Assembly (NCBI RefSeq): GCF_025961315.1
Contig: NZ_JAOQNK010000001.1
Location: forward strand, 310,001 to 374,000
Origin: Sphingobacterium kitahiroshimense
Lineage (GTDB): Bacteria; Bacteroidota; Bacteroidia; Sphingobacteriales; Sphingobacteriaceae
Length of the DNA stretch: 64,000 bases
Direction: 5' to 3'
Part shown: in pieces, positions 27,479 to 37,443 of the stretch
Layout: each line of letters starts with the position of its first letter
How positions within the stretch are numbered: position 1 is the stretch's first letter
Translations under genes and position numbers: made by a program
The notes under the pieces: model-generated
The model's database searches: none
What the model saw: only the letters and a program-made list of their open reading frames with translations
What the model was told of the DNA's origin: nothing

Positions 27479-28508
27479 CGGTCATCAATTTGAGTAGTAC
27501 CTGGAAATAACCGTCATCCGTTTTTGTAATGGAAAGATCATGACGATTTGGATATAACAGTTGCAAGCGACGCTGAACATTGGTTAATCCAATTCCTTCA
27601 CTTGTTCGAAGTTCTGTATGCTGTAGTATTTTATTGCTGGACTTAAAAATTATACCGCCTGGAATCTGTGCGAATTGAAACTTGATTTCTGGACTGTTTT
27701 TACTGTCTACACCATATTTGAATGCATTCTCTACAAAATGAATAAATAGTAAAGGTGGTATCAATCTATTTTTTAGATTAGATTCAATTTCGAGATCCAC
27801 ATTTCCAGCTATCGGAAGACGGAGTGTTTGTAAGGCAATAAAATTCTGCATATGCTCGATTTCCTTAAAGAGCTCTACTTTTGCACCATCAACTTCATAG
27901 AGAATGTACCGCAATATTTCGGATAATTTGACGATCGTATCTTCAGAATCTGGTGATTGTTTACGGATCAACCAGCGGATGTTGTTAAGGGTGTTGAATA
28001 GGAAATGTGGACTGATCTGAAGTTTTAGAATTGTTAATTCTGCTTTTGTTTTCTCCAAAGCAATCTGCTTATTTAATTCTTTTTGCCTGGCCTGTTCCCC
28101 ATATAGAAAAATCATGGATGAGGTAATTAAACAAAGTGAATATATAATTCCAGGACCGATCACTAGTCGTACGAAAAGTATATTTTCTTTTGTGAAATGT
28201 GCCAATTCTCCATTAGGATTAAAGTATACAATAGCATAGTTTAGCGCGACATAGGATAAAAAAGCACAAGCAATTAAAAGCACCAGAAACTTTCTGCGTG
28301 TAAAGAAGTATTTTGGTGCGACATAATAGCAGTGTAAATAAAAATTTGTTGCCAAAAATATTATATTGGCTAGATGAGATAGAGCAGAGTAGGGCTTAAA
28401 CTCCGAAATCTTATCTGGTTGATAGAGATAGGTGATAAAGGGAAGTAACAATAAAATGGTCCAGATGACTATGTCTAAATAGAATTTTCTGAAAAATTTG
28501 CCGATCAT
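27468..28508 (-). CDS. LytS-type sensor histidine kinase
   Basis: The protein has 346 residues. Four membrane helices lie at roughly 14-30, 45-63, 74-95 and 112-136. A short coil and the His_kinase domain with the phospho-acceptor H168 (ISPHFLFNTLNNIRWL) follow, then an ATPase N-box (FVENAFKYG). There is no extracellular sensor domain, so the signal is probably sensed in the membrane. It partners the LytTR regulator. Confidence 0.93.
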   Translation of the reverse strand: MIGKFFRKFYLDIVIWTILLLLPFITYLYQPDKISEFKPYSALSHLANIIFLATNFYLHCYYVAPKYFFTRRKFLVLLIACAFLSYVALNYAIVYFNPNGELAHFTKENILFVRLVIGPGIIYSLCLITSSMIFLYGEQARQKELNKQIALEKTKAELTILKLQISPHFLFNTLNNIRWLIRKQSPDSEDTIVKLSEILRYILYEVDGAKVELFKEIEHMQNFIALQTLRLPIAGNVDLEIESNLKNRLIPPLLFIHFVENAFKYGVDSKNSPEIKFQFAQIPGGIIFKSSNKILQHTELRTSEGIGLTNVQRRLQLLYPNRHDLSITKTDDGYFQVLLKLMTDEN

Positions 28509-28692
28509 AACATTTTTTTAGCCAATATATTTAAGGTATATAACAAATAGTAGATCAGTTTAAATTTATCTTACCATTTTATTTTGTATCTTAAATACTT
28601 ATAGTAACAATGTTACAAATTTTTAATTAGAATGTTACATGCTGAATCATTGTATATTGGGTTAAATGGTTGCGAATTCTCTGCATAACAAT

Positions 28693-28745
28693 AATTGAAC
28701 AATTGAAATTAGAAACTAATAATTCTTATTTTCAATTGTTCAATT
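28693..28745. terminator. Large hairpin, 16-bp perfect stem
   Basis: The arm at 28693-28708 (AATTGAACAATTGAAA) pairs exactly with 28730-28745. The 21-base loop is AT-rich. It lies 20 bases after the arginase stop (minus strand) and probably ends the arginase/ornithine aminotransferase transcript before the histidine kinase gene. Confidence 0.65.
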
Positions 28746-28764
28746 CCAAGAAATCATATCGAAA

Positions 28765-29733
28765 TTATGATACTGATTTTAAAGTTTCAATAGATGCTGT
28801 CACTTGGTCTAAAATTTCGAACGCAACCTCTGCCATTCTATTCCCTTGACTGTCTAAAAGGGGATTTACCTCTACAAATTCTAAGCAAACCACTTTATTA
28901 GATGCAATAATTTCTTGAAGCAATGATGTTATTTCCGTTTGATTAAATCCTTTGGGTACTGGTGTACCAGTACCGTTAGAAATTAGCTCGCTGTCCATAC
29001 TGTCAACGTCAAATGAAACATAAATATGGTCACATCCTTCCAATTGCTGAAGGGTGCTCTGAACACAGGATTTTATTCCCATATCACGTAATTGCTCTAC
29101 TTGGTATTTTTTTATATTCAGTTCCGCAATTAGATTTTCTTCTGGTAATTCGGTATCGCGAACACCAAAGTAGAACAGGTGTTCTGCTATTATTTTAGCT
29201 TGGGAAGTTCCTATTGTTTTTAATTTATTCCAATATTGTTTGGTTTCTGCATCAACATTATTAATTTGATTTTCTAAATTGTCCGTCCCTAATACCGCCG
29301 CTAAAGGCATTCCATGTAAATTACCAGAAGGTGTGGTATAGGGTGAATGTAAATCAGCATGGGCATCTATCCATATTACTCCTAATGTTTTTTCTGGATA
29401 TGCCGACTTTATACCACTAATGGTACCAATTGCAGATGAATGGTCTCCTGAAAAAACCAGGGGAAACTGTTCTTCTAGTAAGCTATCTTCAACAGCTATT
29501 GCCAATAATTTGCACTGCTGTAAGACCTGCTTTATTCTCTTACCAAATGGATTAACAAGCGGATCATAAACTGTGTTATTGCGCGTTTGTATATCTATAA
29601 AATTATAGTTATTGAAGTATTGACTTCCTTTATTAATTGCAGCAATTTCGATAGCGTCAATCCCTAGGTCGGAACCGCGGGTACCTGCTCCAATATCCGA
29701 TCTATTTTTAATTAATTTAATCGATCTATTCAT
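28765..29733 (-). CDS. rocF: Arginase
   Basis: The protein has 322 residues and hydrolyses arginine to ornithine and urea. The Mn-binding residues are visible: H98 (GDHSS), D123, H125 and D127 (IDAHADLH), then SFDVDSMDS. The loop NLHGMPLA is also conserved. A role in arginine catabolism is fixed by the ornithine aminotransferase gene, which overlaps it by four bases. No urease is in view. Other ureohydrolases such as formimidoylglutamase are less likely given this partner. Confidence 0.9.
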   Translation of the reverse strand: MNRSIKLIKNRSDIGAGTRGSDLGIDAIEIAAINKGSQYFNNYNFIDIQTRNNTVYDPLVNPFGKRIKQVLQQCKLLAIAVEDSLLEEQFPLVFSGDHSSAIGTISGIKSAYPEKTLGVIWIDAHADLHSPYTTPSGNLHGMPLAAVLGTDNLENQINNVDAETKQYWNKLKTIGTSQAKIIAEHLFYFGVRDTELPEENLIAELNIKKYQVEQLRDMGIKSCVQSTLQQLEGCDHIYVSFDVDSMDSELISNGTGTPVPKGFNQTEITSLLQEIIASNKVVCLEFVEVNPLLDSQGNRMAEVAFEILDQVTASIETLKSVS

Positions 29734-30998
29734 ATTTTTTGTGCAAATTGATGAAGTGATTTTTCTATAATTGATAGACTTTCCGTAATTTGATCTTCTG
29801 TTATTACTAATGGGGGAGCTAATCTAATTTTATTACCGTGAGTAGGTTTGGCTAATAATCCATTTTCCTTAAATTTTAGACAAATTTCCCAAGCAGTATT
29901 ATCTTCTTCTTTGCTATCTATTACAATTGCATTTAATAATCCTTTTCCTCTGACTTCTTTAATTATGGGACATCTTATCATCATTTCTTGAAGGCCTTCT
30001 CTGAATATTTTACCCATTTTTTCAGCATTTAATGCTAAATCCTCATCTATGATCACTTGAAGAGCTTCCATGGATACTGCACAGGCTAGGGGATTCCCAC
30101 CATATGTTGAACCATGTTCTCCAGCTTTTATAGTCAGCATAATAGAATCGTCTGCTAGAACAGCAGAAACCGGAAGTACACCTCCAGAAAGTGCTTTTCC
30201 TAAAATTAAAACATCAGGCTTTGTATTTGAATTGGTATCTTTAATATCAAAAGAGGCTAGCATATTTCCTGTTCTTGCAATACCAGTTTGAATTTCATCG
30301 ACTATAAATAATACGTTGTAGTCTTTGCAAAGTGCTTTTATACGAGAAAGATAATCATCACTTGGAACGATAATTCCAGCTTCGCCCTGAATGGGTTCAA
30401 CAATAAACCCAGCAATGTTCGTATCATTTTTTAGTAATTCTTCAAATGCTTGAACGTCGTTATAAGGCACTTGTGTAACCCCATCTAAGAAAGGTCCAAA
30501 ATCTTTTCTTGCCGAATCATCATTTGAAGCAGAAATTACGGATATTGTTCTACCATGGAAGTTACCACTTGCGAAGACTATTTTGGCTTGATTTGCAGGA
30601 AGCCCTTTAACTAAGTAAGCCCACTTACGGCATAACTTCATGGCTGTTTCTACGGCTTCAACACCGGAATTCATAATTAAAGCTTTATCATAACCAAACA
30701 GATTACAAAGATACTCTTCAAAATCACCTAATTTATCACTATAAAATGCTCTAGAAGTTAAGGTAAGCTTTTCAGCTTGTTGGGTTAAGGCTTTAATAAT
30801 CCTTGGATGACAATGTCCTTGATTTACCGCTGAGTATGCCGAAAGAAAATCAAAGTATCGGTTTTCTTCAACATCCCAGACAAATACTCCTTTCCCTTTT
30901 GCTAAAACCACAGGTAAGGGATGATAATTGTGGGCACCATATTTATTTTCCTTTGCAATGAATGCATTGCTTTTTGCTAAATTTGTTAAGTCTGCCAT
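29730..30998 (-). CDS. rocD: Ornithine aminotransferase
   Basis: The protein has 422 residues. It is a class-III PLP aminotransferase with the Schiff-base lysine K268 ([10 protein letters not shown]), D234 (FIVDEIQTG) and the phosphate-binding [14 protein letters not shown]. It turns ornithine and 2-oxoglutarate into glutamate-semialdehyde and glutamate. It is the first gene of the rocD-rocF operon, and its start faces the Lrp regulator across 131 bases. Confidence 0.92.
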   Translation of the reverse strand: MADLTNLAKSNAFIAKENKYGAHNYHPLPVVLAKGKGVFVWDVEENRYFDFLSAYSAVNQGHCHPRIIKALTQQAEKLTLTSRAFYSDKLGDFEEYLCNLFGYDKALIMNSGVEAVETAMKLCRKWAYLVKGLPANQAKIVFASGNFHGRTISVISASNDDSARKDFGPFLDGVTQVPYNDVQAFEELLKNDTNIAGFIVEPIQGEAGIIVPSDDYLSRIKALCKDYNVLFIVDEIQTGIARTGNMLASFDIKDTNSNTKPDVLILGKALSGGVLPVSAVLADDSIMLTIKAGEHGSTYGGNPLACAVSMEALQVIIDEDLALNAEKMGKIFREGLQEMMIRCPIIKEVRGKGLLNAIVIDSKEEDNTAWEICLKFKENGLLAKPTHGNKIRLAPPLVITEDQITESLSIIEKSLHQFAQKI

Positions 30999-31129
30999 AT
31001 TATTTGTAATTGGAATTATGAAATAAATGTACGATATTTAATTTTAATAGCCTAATATGGATTTAAATTCACTCAATTAGTAGCTTATTAAATTTAATTT
31101 AACTCTAAACTTAATAATTAAAAATAACC

Positions 31130-31582
31130 ATGAATCATTTGGATGATTTTGATATACAGATTTTGAAACAGCTCGAAGCAGACGGACGCATGGCGTATTC
31201 TGCTATAGCTACAGAGCTAGGAGTTTCCAATACAATGGTCCATCAGCGTATTACACGCCTTATGGATCAAGGTATTCTTACGGGAATTAAGCCTGTTTTG
31301 GACGAAAAAAAATTGGGTTACGATTGGGGAGCTTTTACTGGAATATCTCTTGAAAAAGATCATGATTCAAAAAGAATAATTGAGGAGCTTCATAAAATTC
31401 CTGAGGTAACAGAATGTTACTATATTACTGGAAACTATACGCTATATTTAAAGATCATCGCTAAAGATCATGAGCATATGAGACAATTATTGTATGAGAA
31501 AATAGACAGTATTGCAGGTATTGCCAAAACGGAGACTATTATCGAGCTGGGTTGTGCTTTTAGACGTAATATTGTTTTATAA
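31130..31582 (+). CDS. Lrp/AsnC-family transcription regulator
   Basis: The protein has 150 residues. The N-terminal winged helix-turn-helix (LDDFDIQILKQLEADGRMAYSAIATELGVSNTMVHQRI) is followed by an AsnC ligand-binding RAM domain. These regulators form octamers and sense amino acids. It is divergent from the arginase/ornithine aminotransferase operon, so it probably regulates that operon in response to arginine or ornithine. Confidence 0.93.
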   Translation: MNHLDDFDIQILKQLEADGRMAYSAIATELGVSNTMVHQRITRLMDQGILTGIKPVLDEKKLGYDWGAFTGISLEKDHDSKRIIEELHKIPEVTECYYITGNYTLYLKIIAKDHEHMRQLLYEKIDSIAGIAKTETIIELGCAFRRNIVL

Positions 31583-31603
31583 ATCACTTTATCATAGAAG
31601 ATA

Positions 31604-32101
31604 ATGAAAATAAACTTACAGAAGTATGGACCGGAAGATTTTAACTCTTTCAAAACACTTGTTTGTGAAGATGATTTAATGAAATATATTTCTGGAAATG
31701 GATTGAATGAAAATCAGGCTAGAGCAAAGTTCGATCGTATTCTTGAAATCAATAAGAAGGAACGTGAATTAGGATATTTTAAGGTTCTTACTGATGAAAA
31801 TGAATTTGTGGGAGATTGCAAGTTGGAGCGATATAAGCATGATGAGAGCATTCTTGAAATAGGTTATATTATAAAAAAGAATTTTTGGAGAAATGGAATA
31901 GGATCTTTAATCTGTCGAAAATTACTAGATGTAGCGCATAATTTATATCCTGATTTAGCGGTTATTGGAATTATTGATCCAGAAAATATGGCTTCTAAAA
32001 AATTACTTGAAAAATTTGGATTTGAAAGTTATTTTATTGGGATTGAAGACGATTTACCAACTGAGAAATTAATATTGAAGAAATTGCAAGTTGATGAATG
32101 A
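31604..32101 (+). CDS. GNAT-family N-acetyltransferase
   Basis: The protein has 165 residues. The acetyl-CoA motif A is the region IGYIIKKNFWRNGIGSLICRKLL, followed by NMASKKLLEKFGFE. It resembles RimJ/RimL-type acetyltransferases, but the target is unknown. It is 21 bases after the Lrp gene in the same direction. Confidence 0.85.
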   Translation: MKINLQKYGPEDFNSFKTLVCEDDLMKYISGNGLNENQARAKFDRILEINKKERELGYFKVLTDENEFVGDCKLERYKHDESILEIGYIIKKNFWRNGIGSLICRKLLDVAHNLYPDLAVIGIIDPENMASKKLLEKFGFESYFIGIEDDLPTEKLILKKLQVDE

Positions 32102-32166
32102 GTCCTATTTGTAAATAAACGTATAATGATGTATCGTATGTATTTTGACTTAATTTTTTAAGAATT

Positions 32167-32697
32167 ATGAAGTACTGTGCTTTTCTGAGGGGTGTAAATG
32201 TCAAAGGAACCAACATGAAGATGACTGATGTATGTCAGGTTTTTAGGGATGCAGGAATGCAGAATGTTAGGTCCATAATCGCATCTGGTAATATTGTTTT
32301 TTCATCACATAAAAACGAGATCGAATTAAAGTTAATTTTGGAAAAGTCCATGTCAGCTTATTTTTCTTACGACGCTGTTTTATTTATAAAGTCGGAGCGT
32401 GATACGGTATTATATTGGGAAAGTGTTCCTTTTGAAAAGACTACGGATTTTCATATCTATGCATTTGTCGGAGATACTGGAATAGAAACAGTTTTAATGG
32501 CTGAATTTCAGTACGCGACACAAAATACCAATGAGAGCGCAGAAATAGTTAATCATATTTTCTACTGGCAGGTCCCTAAAGGAAACACGCTTGATTCAGC
32601 ATTTGGAAAGATTTTGGGTAAAAAGACACTTAGAGATCAATTTACAAGTAGAAATATTAATACTTTTGAAAAGGTTCTAAAGAAGATGAATTCGTAA
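32167..32697 (+). CDS. DUF1697 domain protein
   Basis: The protein has 176 residues. The opening YCAFLRGVNVKGTNMKMTDV and SIIASGNIVFSS are diagnostic of DUF1697. The family is cytoplasmic and uncharacterised. It is co-directional with the GNAT gene 66 bases upstream. Confidence 0.9.
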   Translation: MKYCAFLRGVNVKGTNMKMTDVCQVFRDAGMQNVRSIIASGNIVFSSHKNEIELKLILEKSMSAYFSYDAVLFIKSERDTVLYWESVPFEKTTDFHIYAFVGDTGIETVLMAEFQYATQNTNESAEIVNHIFYWQVPKGNTLDSAFGKILGKKTLRDQFTSRNINTFEKVLKKMNS

Positions 32698-33393
32698 TGT
32701 GGTTAAGAACTATTTGAAAGGAAATCCCTTGTAATGGCCTTATAAGTTATAATAATAACAGTATGACTTACAAAGTTAATAGAAAAGAGATTATTAACTT
32801 TATTTTAAAGAATAGTAGTCAATTTTTATATATTTCAGACTTAAACACATTCCGGTAAAAACAATTATTCCTCCAATAATCTAATACGATAAATTACTGC
32901 GTTTTTTATTTGTAAGCTTTACTGAAACATTTTTATGCAAAACAATAATTATTTTTTAATAGATAGCTTCTTTGGTCTCATTTTTGCTATTAAACAACCT
33001 GCGCATTTACAGTGTTTAGAAGGAGCGTAATTAGACCTCGTTTTAAATTATATTAAGAATGTTGGATTATGATGGGATTGATCTGGAAATTGAAATAAAT
33101 CTACCTTTATTTACATAAATAGTAAAGCCATTCTTTTTAAGAATGGCTTTTTTTAATATCCTAAAATTACCCTAATTTGATAATATTAATCAAGTTGTCA
33201 TATTCATCTGCCTCTCCCAAACTTTTACAAGTCATTAGAATCAAACCTATTGTGACTAAAAGTATCCAACTTAACCTTGCAGGAAAATAATCAGCAACAG
33301 TTAGCCGGATTTTTATTTTTGGTCTTTCTGTTATTAAATTGCTAATTTTTATTTGGGATTTTTGATATTGAAATTCAACTTATTTAATTTTTT
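32698..33393. other. 696-base intergenic region with an orphan terminator
   Basis: The region is convergent. It contains no convincing gene. Two very short ORFs begin at 32763 (31 codons) and 33059 (19 codons). The second stops at 33118, six bases before a perfect terminator. An untranslated RNA or peptide-coding RNA ending there is possible. Otherwise the DNA is AT-rich filler. Confidence 0.5.
33124..33157 (+). terminator. Canonical rho-independent terminator
   Basis: AAAGCCATTCTT (33124-33135) pairs exactly with AAGAATGGCTTT (33139-33150) and is followed by a T-run. It is 427 bases beyond the nearest plus-strand gene, so it may end a separate small transcript. Confidence 0.85.
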
Positions 33394-33840
33394 TTAGCTT
33401 TCGATTAAACGTCTATGATAATTTATTTGTCCGAGATGATAAGCGAGATGGGTTGTCAGGTGAATTAAAAAAAACTCGGTTGAAGTCTTTTTTGAAAACA
33501 CTAAAATGGGATATTCGCTATCTAATTCTTCATCTGCTATTTGGCTTAGTGCAAGTCTAATGGTTTCAATTGTATCTTCTATTTTCGTAATTAGATCTTT
33601 TCTCGGAACATTTTTTTCTAAAAATTCAAGATCTCTATTTCTTACATAGTTAGTTTTCCCGATCTCTTTACCTATATAAGTGTTTAAGTTACCAATTAAA
33701 TGGAGGGTTAAATTTCCCGCTGAATTCAAGATCTTTTTCTCAATCCGCCAAATATTGGATTCATTTTCATAAAGTTCTATTTCAGTTATTAATTTTTTCA
33801 GATCTCTTTCAAAAAGGGATACTAATGTATTCGTGAGCAT
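33394..33840 (-). CDS. DinB-family protein
   Basis: The protein has 148 residues, a four-helix bundle with histidines placed as in DinB-like metal proteins: HLIGNLNTYIG near residue 51 and HLTTHLAYHLGQINYHR at the C-terminus. DinB proteins are metal-dependent thiol transferases or hydrolases. It lies downstream of the polyketide operon on the same strand but 80 bases away, so membership is unclear. Confidence 0.8.
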   Translation of the reverse strand: MLTNTLVSLFERDLKKLITEIELYENESNIWRIEKKILNSAGNLTLHLIGNLNTYIGKEIGKTNYVRNRDLEFLEKNVPRKDLITKIEDTIETIRLALSQIADEELDSEYPILVFSKKTSTEFFLIHLTTHLAYHLGQINYHRRLIES

Positions 33841-33919
33841 ATTTAATTATCATTAAAGTTTTTCCTTGTCTAAAAATGGTTTCAGCAACTTTCGCAATTA
33901 AACTGATCCTGATTTAGAA

Positions 33920-34426
33920 TTATTTACTTTTAATTGTCACTGTCTTTTCAAAGCGACCATGGTTGCTATTTGAAGCTGCTTTATATTGATTTGAGTTTGT
34001 AATACATAACCAAGGTATTCCATTTATATCTTTTAGCATTTCTTTTTTGTCTATTTCCACTACGAGATCTAGATCTTCTAAGTCATTAGCAGCAATAGTA
34101 TGGATAAAATCATCAGCTAAAAAAGTTCTTGTATGATAGATATTTCCACTATAAAATACTTGACCAGTTGCACTAAAACAGGTTTGTGATAATATTTTAC
34201 AAATCAGTTTCTTAGGAATGAATTCTCTTTTTTTTGTCTGTCTATTTAGGATTTTGTACGCAGCTTCTTTCATGCTCCACATCAGCCATACTATAATTTC
34301 TGGATCAGAACTATTGGCTATAAAGCACTGTTCTTCTTCTGTAAATAGTTTTTCCAGAAACCCATGTCGTTTCCAATTACTTTCTTGACGGGATTTCTGT
34401 ATATCTATGATATCATTACCAATCAC
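33920..34426 (-). CDS. 4'-phosphopantetheinyl transferase
   Basis: The protein has 168 residues. It has the N-terminal Mg-binding motif (MIGNDIIDI, D5) and the WSMKEAAYKIL signature with E54 and K58. It attaches the phosphopantetheine arm to the serine of an acyl carrier protein. It overlaps the ACP gene by four bases, so it is presumably the dedicated activator for this pathway. Confidence 0.88.
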   Translation of the reverse strand: MIGNDIIDIQKSRQESNWKRHGFLEKLFTEEEQCFIANSSDPEIIVWLMWSMKEAAYKILNRQTKKREFIPKKLICKILSQTCFSATGQVFYSGNIYHTRTFLADDFIHTIAANDLEDLDLVVEIDKKEMLKDINGIPWLCITNSNQYKAASNSNHGRFEKTVTIKSK

Positions 34427-34692
34427 TTCTGCGCTAATTTGATTTCTATAATTTCGACGGCTGTTCTCACGTTTAACATACGTTCCATATCAGCATTATC
34501 GATGACAACATCAAATATTTGTTCAATATCGAGTACAATATCTACCAGATTTGCAGAATTGATGTTAAGATCATTAATAAAATCGGTGTCTTCATTTAGG
34601 TTTTCGTATGCTTCTAAATTCGTGGTATAAGGTTTTATAATTTCCTTTAACTTACCTATCAACATTTCTTTATTCATAAGATTAAATTTCAA
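34423..34692 (-). CDS. Acyl carrier protein of the polyketide operon
   Basis: The protein has 89 residues. The expected phosphopantetheine serine is S46 in FINDLNINSANLVDIVLD. The usual DSL around the serine is NSA here, so this is a diverged ACP and probably not the housekeeping AcpP. It overlaps the ketosynthase gene by 11 bases and the transferase gene by four, and it should carry the growing acyl chain for the operon. Confidence 0.85.
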   Translation of the reverse strand: MKFNLMNKEMLIGKLKEIIKPYTTNLEAYENLNEDTDFINDLNINSANLVDIVLDIEQIFDVVIDNADMERMLNVRTAVEIIEIKLAQK

Positions 34693-35953
34693 ATTTTTTA
34701 AATATTACACAAGCATTCACATCACCAAATCCAAAGCTAGCTTTGGCTATTACATTTAAATTAATGTTAAAAGATTTTGTCGGTATTTTTGAGGCATCAA
34801 TATGAGTTGCTATTTCTGGATGTAGATCATCGCAATTTGTATTTCCAAATAAAAACCCATGATAAAGTTGCAGAACTGTAGCTACACTTTCAATGCTTCC
34901 TGAAGCACTGAGGCAATGTCCTATCAAACTCTTTAATGAATTGACGTAGGGAAAATCAATATGACTTCTGCCCAATGCCTTTGTCCAGTTCTCTATTTCA
35001 ATACTATCTTTAGCAGTTGCTGTAAGATGACCATTGATTGCGTCAATATCATTTGCTGAAATAGCTGCGTTTTTGAGAGCATCAATAATGCATCTTTGAA
35101 CAGCTTTGCTATTTGGAGCAGTCATCGTACCATTTCCCCGCTGTCCCCCACAGTTTACACTACCACCTAGAATTTCTGCATAAATATTTGCCCCTCGTTT
35201 TAGCGCACTTTCCAAGTCCTCAATAATTAGTGCTCCTGCACCGGATGCAGGTACAAATCCTGCTGCTGTTGCACTCATAGGACGGGAGCCTGCCTCAGGA
35301 TTGTCATTATATTTAGAACTGCAAACTCTTAAAGCATCAAATCCAGCCCAAATGTAGGGGCCGCTATCTGAAGTGCTGCCGGCTAATATGCGTTTTGCTT
35401 TTCCTGATCTTATACGCTCATAGGCCATTATTATTGCTTCGGTCCCTGTTGCGCATGCCGAAGAATTCGTGGTTACCTGATTTCCTAGTCCTAATTTTCC
35501 GCCCAGATATGCGCTTATACCACTATTCATAGTTTGAGCAACAACACTGCTACCAAGTTTACGCGTCTGTAAATCATCAATTTTATAGATACTTTCGCGC
35601 AATTTATCAATGCCTGATGTTCCTGATCCAAATATAGTTCCACTGTCCCAATCAGGCTCATTATTATTTTCTATCGGAAGTCCGGCATTTTTCCAAGCTT
35701 CAACACCTGCAATGACGCCATATAGTATTCCGCTACTGTTAAAACCTCTAAGTTCAAGATCGGTAAAATACGCTGACTTTATTTCATCTGTAATTTGGGG
35801 TTTTCCTGCGATCTGACAAGAAAACTGCAATTGCTGTAATTGTTCATCCTGGCGTATTCCAGATATACCATTTTTAATAGCATCGGTAAAAGCAGGTACG
35901 CCAACTCCATTTGGAGCAACGACCCCTAATCCCGTTATTACAACTCGGTTCAT
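34682..35953 (-). CDS. FabF-like beta-ketoacyl-ACP synthase
   Basis: The protein has 423 residues. The ketosynthase triad is intact: C167 (TNSSACATGTEA), H309 (NGHLTATAKDS) and H346 (KSLIGHCLSASGS). The first His motif (HLTAT) differs from the HGTST of housekeeping FabF, as in secondary-metabolite ketosynthases of Bacteroidota. It extends ACP-bound chains by two carbons. Its start overlaps the dehydratase gene by four bases. Confidence 0.92.
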   Translation of the reverse strand: MNRVVITGLGVVAPNGVGVPAFTDAIKNGISGIRQDEQLQQLQFSCQIAGKPQITDEIKSAYFTDLELRGFNSSGILYGVIAGVEAWKNAGLPIENNNEPDWDSGTIFGSGTSGIDKLRESIYKIDDLQTRKLGSSVVAQTMNSGISAYLGGKLGLGNQVTTNSSACATGTEAIIMAYERIRSGKAKRILAGSTSDSGPYIWAGFDALRVCSSKYNDNPEAGSRPMSATAAGFVPASGAGALIIEDLESALKRGANIYAEILGGSVNCGGQRGNGTMTAPNSKAVQRCIIDALKNAAISANDIDAINGHLTATAKDSIEIENWTKALGRSHIDFPYVNSLKSLIGHCLSASGSIESVATVLQLYHGFLFGNTNCDDLHPEIATHIDASKIPTKSFNINLNVIAKASFGFGDVNACVIFKKFEI

Positions 35954-36384
35954 AGCTCAGTGGTTAACATTCCTGAAAATATACCTTGACTAACAATCTG
36001 TTCGGCTTCGTTTTTCATACTGATGTTACACTTGAGTTTGCCGAATCTAAAATATATTTTTTGAGAAATTACAGTAACTTTTTCATTTGGATATACAGGT
36101 TTTAAAAATTGCATTTCGACAGATGTAAATGCAATTGAAGTATTTTTTAGCTCATTATTAAGAAGGTAAATGCCGAGACAAACAAGACCTATCTGCGCCA
36201 TAGTTTCTGTTAAAATCACTCCAGGAGTAACCGGTTTTTCTTTAAAATGTCCCTTATAGAAATCTAGATTTTCATCGAAGGTATATGTACCCATACTTCC
36301 ATTTTCATCAATATGAAGCAGCTCATCGACAAATAAAAATGGTTTAGTATAGGGTAATTTTGCTATAATATCTTTTACGTTCAT
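35950..36384 (-). CDS. FabZ-like 3-hydroxyacyl-ACP dehydratase
   Basis: The protein has 144 residues with a hot-dog fold. The motif GHFKEKPVTPGVILTETMAQ supplies H46 and E60, the catalytic pair of FabZ. It removes water from 3-hydroxyacyl chains. No dedicated ketoreductase is in the operon, so that step would be borrowed from fatty-acid synthesis. It starts six bases after the type III PKS gene ends. Confidence 0.87.
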   Translation of the reverse strand: MNVKDIIAKLPYTKPFLFVDELLHIDENGSMGTYTFDENLDFYKGHFKEKPVTPGVILTETMAQIGLVCLGIYLLNNELKNTSIAFTSVEMQFLKPVYPNEKVTVISQKIYFRFGKLKCNISMKNEAEQIVSQGIFSGMLTTEL

Positions 36385-36390
36385 TGTACA

Positions 36391-37443
36391 TTACCATTTT
36401 AATAAAAGCCCTTGGGCAGAAAATCCTGGACCAAAACTTAACATCAACCCTAATTCTCCCTGTATGGGATTTTTATCCATGACGCGCTCTAGGACGTAAA
36501 GAACAGTTGCACTTGACATATTGCCATATTGCAATAATATTTCTTTTGTGTGATCAATATTTTTACCCCATTCTGAAAATAGTTTTTCGACCGTCATTAC
36601 GATTTTTTTTCCTCCGGGATGAAATATCATATGGTCTATGTTTCTGATTTCTAAATTATTTTTCTTTAAGAACGGATGTATAATATCACCAAAATGTTGT
36701 GCTATGGTATCCGGAACTTCAGTGCCAAGTATCATTTTCAAACCACTATTGGTCAGTTTAAATCCCATAATATGCTCCGTATTAAAGAAGTGATACATCT
36801 GTTCATCAAGTATGTTGGGACCATAATCTTCTTCATAAGAAGAAAGTAGACAACAAGCTGCCCCATCACCAAAAATAGCCGCGCTTACAATATTTGACAT
36901 TGAAAAATCATCCAGTTGAAATGTAGCAGTCGGAGCTTCAATCGCTATTACTGCGGCTCGTTTGTTAGGATTGCCTTTGAGGAAGTTTTTGGCATATAAC
37001 AAACCCGATACTCCTGCTACACAGCCCATCTCTGTAACTGGCAATCTGACGATATCCTGTCGTAGTTTCAGTTTATTTATAAGATACGCATCTAAAGAAG
37101 GGATTATAATACCGGTGCAACTTACAGTAATAATATAGTCTAAGGTGCTTGGATCCCATCCCGCTTTTTTAAGTGCTTTCTCAAGCACTTGTTCACCAAG
37201 GATAATAACTTCACGGCTGTAAATGTTATTTTTATCTTCAAAAGAAGTTGCTGTAAATACTTCAATAGGATCCATAATTGAATACCGTGTATTTACTGCC
37301 GCACCTTCAAATATTTTTTTTACTTTTTTTATAAAACGTGTTTCTTGTCCATAAAGCCAAGTATCTAGCATAGGAAGTATTTCAACTGTATCGCTTGAAT
37401 ATTTCGGCAGTTGTTTTGCAACAGTTACGATCTTTACACTCAT
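36391..37443 (-). CDS. Type III polyketide synthase
   Basis: The protein has 350 residues and belongs to the chalcone/stilbene synthase superfamily. The catalytic triad is C141 (EMGCVAGVSG), H275 (IFHPGGKK) and N308 (YGNMSSATVL). The end GPGFSAQGLLLKW is also typical. These enzymes extend an acyl starter with malonyl-CoA and cyclise the product, often giving alkylresorcinols or alkylpyrones. The neighbouring fatty-acid-type genes suggest a long or unusual acyl starter delivered from the ACP. Confidence 0.94.
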   Translation of the reverse strand: MSVKIVTVAKQLPKYSSDTVEILPMLDTWLYGQETRFIKKVKKIFEGAAVNTRYSIMDPIEVFTATSFEDKNNIYSREVIILGEQVLEKALKKAGWDPSTLDYIITVSCTGIIIPSLDAYLINKLKLRQDIVRLPVTEMGCVAGVSGLLYAKNFLKGNPNKRAAVIAIEAPTATFQLDDFSMSNIVSAAIFGDGAACCLLSSYEEDYGPNILDEQMYHFFNTEHIMGFKLTNSGLKMILGTEVPDTIAQHFGDIIHPFLKKNNLEIRNIDHMIFHPGGKKIVMTVEKLFSEWGKNIDHTKEILLQYGNMSSATVLYVLERVMDKNPIQGELGLMLSFGPGFSAQGLLLKW

